Positions 7,034 through 9,870 of a DNA stretch of 9,870 nucleotides are shown here, piece after piece (positions within the stretch are counted from its first letter, which is position 1; every line of letters begins with the position of its first letter). Origin of the DNA: Cloacimonetes bacterium SCGC AAA252-N17 (GTDB lineage Bacteria > Cloacimonadota > Cloacimonadia > JGIOTU-2); contig ASNI01000053.1 in the NCBI GenBank assembly GCA_000404785.1, positions 1 to 9,870 on the forward strand, in the 5' to 3' direction. Made by a program: the position numbers and the translations under genes. Below the pieces are notes generated by a model, which saw only the letters and a program-made list of their open reading frames with translations, searched no databases and was not told where the DNA came from.

Positions 7034-8032
7034 TTACTGTTCTTTGAAATCCCACTGAAGGGTTGTCTCTGTTTTAAAGGTAAATTTATTCAAAAAAGTT
7101 AGCATTCGGCTGATCGGATAGTTTTTCTCGATATAGAATACATCAAAATTTTGAAGAAGGGATTTGAATTTTTCACCATCAATTCCCTTATCATAAAACA
7201 CGATACTCTTTTCGTATTTTAGTAATGAATCCACAGATTCTGCGTTATTCTGCAGAAAAAGGACATGTTGTTTATTTCGCAGTTTAAAGGAATCCTGCAA
7301 AGACATAAAATACTCAGCATTTTCATCAGAAGATAAAATTATTATTTGTTGATCAGGTGCGAAGACATCTACTAACCGCTCATTGCCTGTTAGCTGGATT
7401 TCTGCGTAGCTATGTTGCTTATTTAGTTGGATCAATCCTCTTATACCACTGAAAATAAACCATGCTGCTATGACCAGAGAAGCAACCTGTCCGATCTTTT
7501 TCATTATCTGAATTCGGGATAGCTGCCCGATAAATGCTATCGGTATGAGATAGAGCGTCGTGCCTGCGAAAAATCCGAGAAAGAGCATCATGCCACTGAC
7601 AACTCCTCCAAGATTTACTGCCTTTGAAATAGCAATTAGAAATGGAGGACAGAAGCTTATTCCGGTAAGAATTCCCAAAATAAAGGCATTTTTTGTAATA
7701 TTTGCAAATTTTGGAACATGACACTTCCTATCATGCTGTCTGGCACGAACTGCAGAAAGGATCAAATAAATTGAGAGTAGAATGTATGCAATGGAAGTAA
7801 AAAGTGTTCTATTTATCTGTGAAATATTCGCGCCTACGTAACCGGCAATAGCGCCAAAGGCAATATATGAAAAAAATCTTCCAGCAGATATTTCTGCGAT
7901 AACACCAATGCTTTTTATCAACTTGCGTTCTTCAGAAAGCAGATATGGCAGATATATGGGAGCACAGGTCACAAGACACACGGAGCCGGTTGCGAGCCCC
8001 AGCATGAATCCTTCTGCAAGTATTTTCAACAT
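7034..8032 (-). CDS. DsbD/CcdA-like transmembrane thiol conduit with extra C-terminal domain
   Basis: A 332-residue protein with six predicted membrane helices in the first 210 residues, followed by a soluble part of about 115 residues. Helix 1 contains VCLVTCAPIYLPYL (Cys19, Cys23) and helix 4 contains GISFCPPFL (Cys128). Cys23 and Cys128 sit like the paired transmembrane cysteines of DsbD and CcdA (Cys-x-Pro contexts), which carry reducing power from cytoplasmic thioredoxin across the membrane. The loop after helix 3 has His100, Cys104 and His105 (RQHDRKCHVP). The closest general description is the DsbD_2/COG2836 'TauE/SafE-like' group. The C-terminal domain has no cysteine, so it is not a standard thioredoxin module. 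It is last in the redox operon, 3 nt after the stop of the restored small lipoprotein frame. An in-frame ATG at 8005 with AGAAGG just before it is an alternative start, but it would shorten helix 1. Confidence 0.8.
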   Translation of the reverse strand: MLKILAEGFMLGLATGSVCLVTCAPIYLPYLLSEERKLIKSIGVIAEISAGRFFSYIAFGAIAGYVGANISQINRTLFTSIAYILLSIYLILSAVRARQHDRKCHVPKFANITKNAFILGILTGISFCPPFLIAISKAVNLGGVVSGMMLFLGFFAGTTLYLIPIAFIGQLSRIQIMKKIGQVASLVIAAWFIFSGIRGLIQLNKQHSYAEIQLTGNERLVDVFAPDQQIIILSSDENAEYFMSLQDSFKLRNKQHVLFLQNNAESVDSLLKYEKSIVFYDKGIDGEKFKSLLQNFDVFYIEKNYPISRMLTFLNKFTFKTETTLQWDFKEQ

Positions 8033-8035
8033 ATT

Positions 8036-8259
8036 CTAAAAAAGTACATCGATCCCATAGGAATGTGCATTGACTTCAGGAATCACATGATTATCCTGAA
8101 AATGACAGCGATAGGACAACCGGTGCAGCGTGAGTACTCGATCCGGACATCACCATCATAGATGAGAAGCTTTTTTGTTTTATCCGAACAGTGCAGAAGG
8201 ATGAATAATAAAGAAACAATAGCGAGAATATATAATGAATATTTCTTACTTTTTTTCAT
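8036..8259 (-). pseudogene. Small Cys-motif putative lipoprotein, apparently frameshifted
   Basis: An ATG at 8259 opens a frame with a typical export signal, MKKSKKYSLYILAIVSLLFI then LLHC (Cys24). It continues through KLLIYDGDVRIEYSRCTGCP and stops at a TGA (8085-8083) after 58 residues. From about 8113 a different frame is more protein-like: YRCHFQDNHVIPEVNAHSYG and IDVLF, ending at TAG 8038-8036. That stop is only 3 nt before the ATG of the next gene. One missing base near 8113-8116 would join the two halves into a protein of about 75 residues with CTGCPYRC, a C-x2-C-x3-C motif. The lipobox is imperfect (His before the Cys). The ATG overlaps the restored stop of the ferredoxin tail (8248-8246), as expected inside a compact operon. 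If the frame is not broken, a 58-residue lipoprotein (8083-8259) remains. Function unknown; the motif suggests metal or thiol chemistry. Confidence 0.5.
8075..8100. repeat. Short inverted repeat around the premature stop of the small lipoprotein gene
   Basis: TTCAGGA (8075-8081) and TCCTGAA (8094-8100) are perfect reverse complements, and ATCA/TGAT inside them can extend the pairing with a small bulge. The premature TGA (8085-8083) of the 58-residue frame lies within this element. It has no T-tract on either strand, so it is not a classical terminator. Confidence 0.4.
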
Positions 8260-8324
8260 CAGTTTTGTGTATTGCTTTTACTGGGCGTACATCTGCACAG
8301 ATGCCACAGTTAATACATTTGCTT
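8246..8324 (-). pseudogene. Out-of-frame remnant of the fourth 4Fe-4S motif of the ferredoxin
   Basis: In the alternative frame the minus strand reads SKCINCGICADVRPVKAIHK then TDEKK, ending at TAA 8248-8246. This is a near-perfect copy of the ferredoxin's second motif (SKCIGCGICAKKCPFAAIH) and sits exactly where a fourth motif should follow GKAVIDT. The frame is lost at ACACAC (8330-8325). Removing one AC pair restores GKAVIDTSKCINCGIC, parallel to GKAVIDSSKCIGCGIC earlier in the protein. The expected fourth cysteine of the motif is Arg (CGC at 8287-8285; TGC would be Cys), so even a corrected frame has only three cysteines. The restored stop overlaps the ATG of the next gene at 8259. Confidence 0.75.
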
Positions 8325-8763
8325 GTGTGTCAATCACTGCTTTCCCATCTTTCATCGTGATCGCCTGTACGGGGCACTTGCGAACACATATCTTACACCC
8401 GATACATGCATCGACATCAACCATAAAGACCTGCTGCGCAACTTCAGTGGAATCAGCTACTTCGGGTACTTTTTCTTCGTCCATTTGGGCAGTGCTGTCC
8501 GCAAACTCAACTTCATGAATTGCTGCAAAAGGACATTTTTTTGCACAAATTCCACAGCCAATGCACTTGCTTGAATCAATGACCGCTTTCCCGTTCTTCA
8601 TCTCTATCGCATTAGTCGGACACTTCCCGCTACGCACACAGATCGTGCAGCCGACACATTTTGATGCATCTACTTCGTACACCTTATTGACTGTTTGTGA
8701 GTAAAGAAAAAGAGTTACCCCGATCAGAACAATAAGTATGATCATTGAATATATTTTTTTCAT
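8278..8763 (-). CDS. Membrane-anchored multi-cluster 4Fe-4S ferredoxin, C-terminally frameshifted
   Basis: An electron-carrier protein, 161 residues as it stands. The ATG at 8763 is preferred because GAAGGG (8775-8770) lies 6 nt upstream; the ATG at 8781 overlaps the previous stop and lacks such a site. Residues 1-22 (MKKIYSMIILIVLIGVTLFL) form a signal anchor or signal peptide, predicting that the clusters lie outside the cytoplasmic membrane; no twin-arginine motif is present. Three complete motifs follow. The first is C36-x2-C39-x2-C42-x5-C48, with two more residues than the usual x3. The second is C67-C70-C73-C77 and the third C120-C123-C126-C130, both canonical. Residues about 31-83 and 115 onward are a duplicated two-motif unit joined by an acidic linker (MDEEKVPEVADSTEVA). 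The last 15 residues (QANVLTVASVQMYAQ) are the out-of-frame reading of the fourth motif. Likely partner: the NapH-like protein encoded just upstream. Confidence 0.88.
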   Translation of the reverse strand: MKKIYSMIILIVLIGVTLFLYSQTVNKVYEVDASKCVGCTICVRSGKCPTNAIEMKNGKAVIDSSKCIGCGICAKKCPFAAIHEVEFADSTAQMDEEKVPEVADSTEVAQQVFMVDVDACIGCKICVRKCPVQAITMKDGKAVIDTQANVLTVASVQMYAQ

Positions 8764-8769
8764 ATTAAA

Positions 8770-8775
8770 CCCTTC
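8770..8775 (-). promoter_or_regulatory. Ribosome binding site deciding the ferredoxin start
   Basis: GAAGGG on the minus strand, 6 nt before the ATG at 8763. It lies in the 17-nt gap after the polyferredoxin stop (TGA 8783-8781) and selects MKKIYSM as the N-terminus over the upstream ATG at 8781. Confidence 0.7.
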
Positions 8776-8780
8776 AAACA

Positions 8781-9578
8781 TCAATCTCTATAAATACATT
8801 TACTTTTCTCTATATCTGATTTTGAGCACTGACGCACACAACTCAGACACTTAATACAATTAATGTCAGATATTTTTTCATTGTACCCGATGTCAATGTT
8901 CATAGGGCAATAATTCAGGCAATTAAAACAGTTAATACTTGTGTGAATATTCCTGAATATCTTATATCTTTTTATGCCGATAATGTCTGCGATTTTCTGA
9001 AAAATATTCATCAGTGCAGCATAAGGACAAAGGTATCTGCACCAGAAACGCTCAACGAAATATCCTAAAAATATTATTATAGCAAGCACTACAATTCCGG
9101 CAATAGTAATATTTTGAATATGTGCTATCGCAAGAACGGGACAAAATTTCATATAAAGATACTGAGCTCCAAAAAAAGCTGTAATTGCAGTAAATAGGAA
9201 TATTATATATTTAAAAAAAATCATGACTTTGTGAATTTTGTAGGGAATTAATTGATCAAACTTTTTCTTTGACTTTTTTGTAGAGTATATAAGTTCCTGA
9301 ATAGTTCCGATGGGGCACACATACCCACAAAACCATCTTCCGAAAAATAACGAACTAAATGCAATTGCAGCTCCAACAATAACAGCAGCAGGAAAAAGGA
9401 AGGGCGCGAATTTTGCCCCGATCTTCCAAACACCAAAGCAGACGGACGCATAAGGACAGTACTCGTGTGCTGTTGCCAAGGTTCCTTGTATGAGCAATAC
9501 GAATAATGATACAGATATGCCGAGAGAAGCAAGCTGGATCACCTTTCGGATTTTGAATTTATCAAAATGATTTTTCAT
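8781..9578 (-). CDS. NapH/YccM-like membrane polyferredoxin (COG0348-type 4Fe-4S protein)
   Basis: An inner-membrane electron-transfer protein of 265 residues with four to five predicted helices. Hallmarks of the NapH/NosR-C-terminal/MauN group are two membrane-edge C-x3-CP motifs: RWFCGYVCPIG (Cys84, Cys88) and RFWCRYLCPYA (Cys180, Cys184). Others are AHEYCPYASVC (Cys41, Cys47) near helix 1 and KFCPVLAIAH (Cys146). The cytoplasmic C-terminus carries two ferredoxin motifs. NCFNCLNYCPMNIDIG (Cys217, Cys220, Cys224) has Ser214 where the usual first cysteine would be. CIKCLSCVRQC (Cys241, 244, 247, 251) is complete. The family relays electrons between low-potential donors or quinol and partner redox proteins. 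First gene of the operon, followed after 17 nt by the anchored ferredoxin. The ATG at 9578 is the only possible start because an in-frame TAA lies at 9584-9582. It has no clear Shine-Dalgarno. Confidence 0.9.
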   Translation of the reverse strand: MKNHFDKFKIRKVIQLASLGISVSLFVLLIQGTLATAHEYCPYASVCFGVWKIGAKFAPFLFPAAVIVGAAIAFSSLFFGRWFCGYVCPIGTIQELIYSTKKSKKKFDQLIPYKIHKVMIFFKYIIFLFTAITAFFGAQYLYMKFCPVLAIAHIQNITIAGIVVLAIIIFLGYFVERFWCRYLCPYAALMNIFQKIADIIGIKRYKIFRNIHTSINCFNCLNYCPMNIDIGYNEKISDINCIKCLSCVRQCSKSDIEKSKCIYRD

Positions 9579-9655
9579 TATTTAAAAAATAGCCGAGTTC
9601 ATGATTTAAACAAATATTTTATGCTGAAACCTAAATCTGAATTTCTTTTTTGAGC

Positions 9656-9683
9656 ATTATTTGTTTCTCTTAAGATTGGTCAA
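9656..9683 (-). promoter_or_regulatory. Candidate sigma-70 promoter of the iron-sulfur/thiol operon
   Basis: On the minus strand TTGACC (9683-9678) and AATAAT (9661-9656) each match the consensus hexamers at five of six positions and are 16 nt apart. Transcription would start near 9649, leaving a leader of about 70 nt before the polyferredoxin ATG at 9578. No other convincing promoter was seen in the operon, which supports one transcript for the four genes. Consensus matching only. Confidence 0.4.
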
Positions 9684-9749
9684 TTTTTGTATGAAAATAT
9701 TATATTCGTTTAGATTGATTGGAAACGGAATTCAGTAGAATTCGATTAT

Positions 9750-9779
9750 AAAAAGCCCTCTGAACTGGTCCGGAGGGCT
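9750..9779 (-). terminator. Intrinsic terminator for a minus-strand gene beyond the right edge
   Basis: AGCCCTC (9754-9760) pairs perfectly with GAGGGCT (9773-9779) around a 12-nt loop. Read on the minus strand the GC-rich stem is followed directly by a T-tract (complement of A 9754-9750), as in a Rho-independent terminator. It would stop transcription entering from the right before the promoter of the redox operon. In the plus direction a T7 run at 9791-9797 is about 11 nt past the stem, too far for a good terminator. Confidence 0.65.
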
Positions 9780-9816
9780 ATGAGTTAAAGTTTTTTTATT
9801 ACTTAGGTTCAAGTTT

Positions 9817-9860
9817 TTATTGCAACAAACTTACAAAAAAGGATAAGTTTGTTGCAATAA
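9817..9860. repeat. Perfect 17-bp inverted repeat with 10-nt loop
   Basis: TTATTGCAACAAACTTA (9817-9833) and TAAGTTTGTTGCAATAA (9844-9860) are exact reverse complements separated by CAAAAAAGGA. No T-tract follows on either strand, so it is not an ordinary terminator. It could be a stable RNA hairpin at the 3' end of the off-edge gene, a large operator, or one end of a mobile element cut by the window. From 9780 to the edge I see no coding region on either strand that can be supported. Confidence 0.7.
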
Positions 9861-9870
9861 TGAAGAAGTA

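Noticed and set aside
8318..8332. Programmed ribosomal frameshifting at the end of the ferredoxin gene
   Set aside because: A -1 shift would reach the fourth motif, but no X-XXY-YYZ slippery heptamer or downstream stem is evident, and the restored motif lacks its last cysteine. AC-repeat expansion explains it more simply.
8162..8574. Plus-strand open frames opposite the ferredoxin and small lipoprotein genes
   Set aside because: They are antisense to well-supported iron-sulfur motifs, and their Cys/Thr/His-rich composition is what the complement of such codons produces. No ribosome site supports either one.
9581..9601. Six-codon minus-strand ORF (MNSAIF) just before the polyferredoxin start
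   Set aside because: Too short, without a ribosome site and without any attenuator-like alternative hairpins; probably chance.
9721..9745. Tandem GAATTC direct repeat (GAATTCAGTAGAATTC)
   Set aside because: Two 6-mers 4 nt apart in AT-rich intergenic DNA; no further copies or context to suggest a binding array.
1..9870. CRISPR arrays, tRNA, rRNA and insertion-sequence transposase genes
   Set aside because: Looked for on both strands; no regularly spaced repeats, no cloverleaf-like sequence with a conserved T-loop, and no transposase-like protein were seen.

Overview
The window looks like a piece of chromosome from a Gram-negative, probably anaerobic bacterium. The evidence is an RND-type envelope pump with a lipoprotein adaptor, and several iron-sulfur proteins including a membrane polyferredoxin. 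Base composition is moderately AT-rich. A member of the FCB group (for example a Cloacimonadota-like lineage) would fit, but that is only an impression from gene content and style.

Layout. (1) 1-4238, + strand: possible tail of an upstream gene, then an RND efflux adaptor lipoprotein (about 86-1117) and its 1030-residue inner-membrane permease (1146-4238), forming an operon. The adaptor has no ATG, GTG or TTG start in the place its signal peptide requires. (2) 4251-4391, - strand: a previously easy-to-miss 46-residue membrane protein with a strong ribosome site, ending against the permease gene; a 13-bp hairpin lies in its 3' end. (3) 4502-6126, + strand: a clearly more AT-rich two-gene cassette encoding close relatives of the EcoRV restriction endonuclease and the EcoRV adenine methyltransferase. 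The catalytic and DNA-recognition motifs are preserved, so GATATC is the predicted target. The genes run in tandem, no controller gene is visible, and the nuclease lacks the C-terminal tail of EcoRV. (4) 6227-7033, + strand: an HD-domain phosphohydrolase whose stop codon directly abuts the stop codon of the convergent operon. (5) 9578 down to 7034, - strand: a four-gene iron-sulfur/thiol redox operon. Its order is a NapH-like membrane polyferredoxin, a membrane-anchored ferredoxin, a small Cys-rich putative lipoprotein, and a DsbD/CcdA-like transmembrane thiol conduit with a cysteine-free C-terminal domain. (6) 9579-9870: promoter-like sequence for that operon, an intrinsic terminator for a gene off the right edge, and a perfect 17-bp inverted repeat.

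How it fits together: the redox operon suggests that low-potential electrons from the cytoplasm pass through a membrane polyferredoxin to an externally facing ferredoxin and/or to a thiol relay. Two neighbouring genes in this operon each carry an apparent frameshift. In the ferredoxin the fourth 4Fe-4S motif is thrown out of frame by what looks like an AC-dinucleotide expansion, and the same motif has also lost its last cysteine. In the small lipoprotein a restored frame would run to a stop 3 nt before the next gene. Either this operon is decaying or the sequence has indel errors; resequencing or homologue alignment would decide.

The most noteworthy items are the broken fourth cluster, the exported-ferredoxin/thiol operon as a unit, the EcoRV-like cassette with altered architecture, the hidden small membrane protein, and the start-less adaptor gene.
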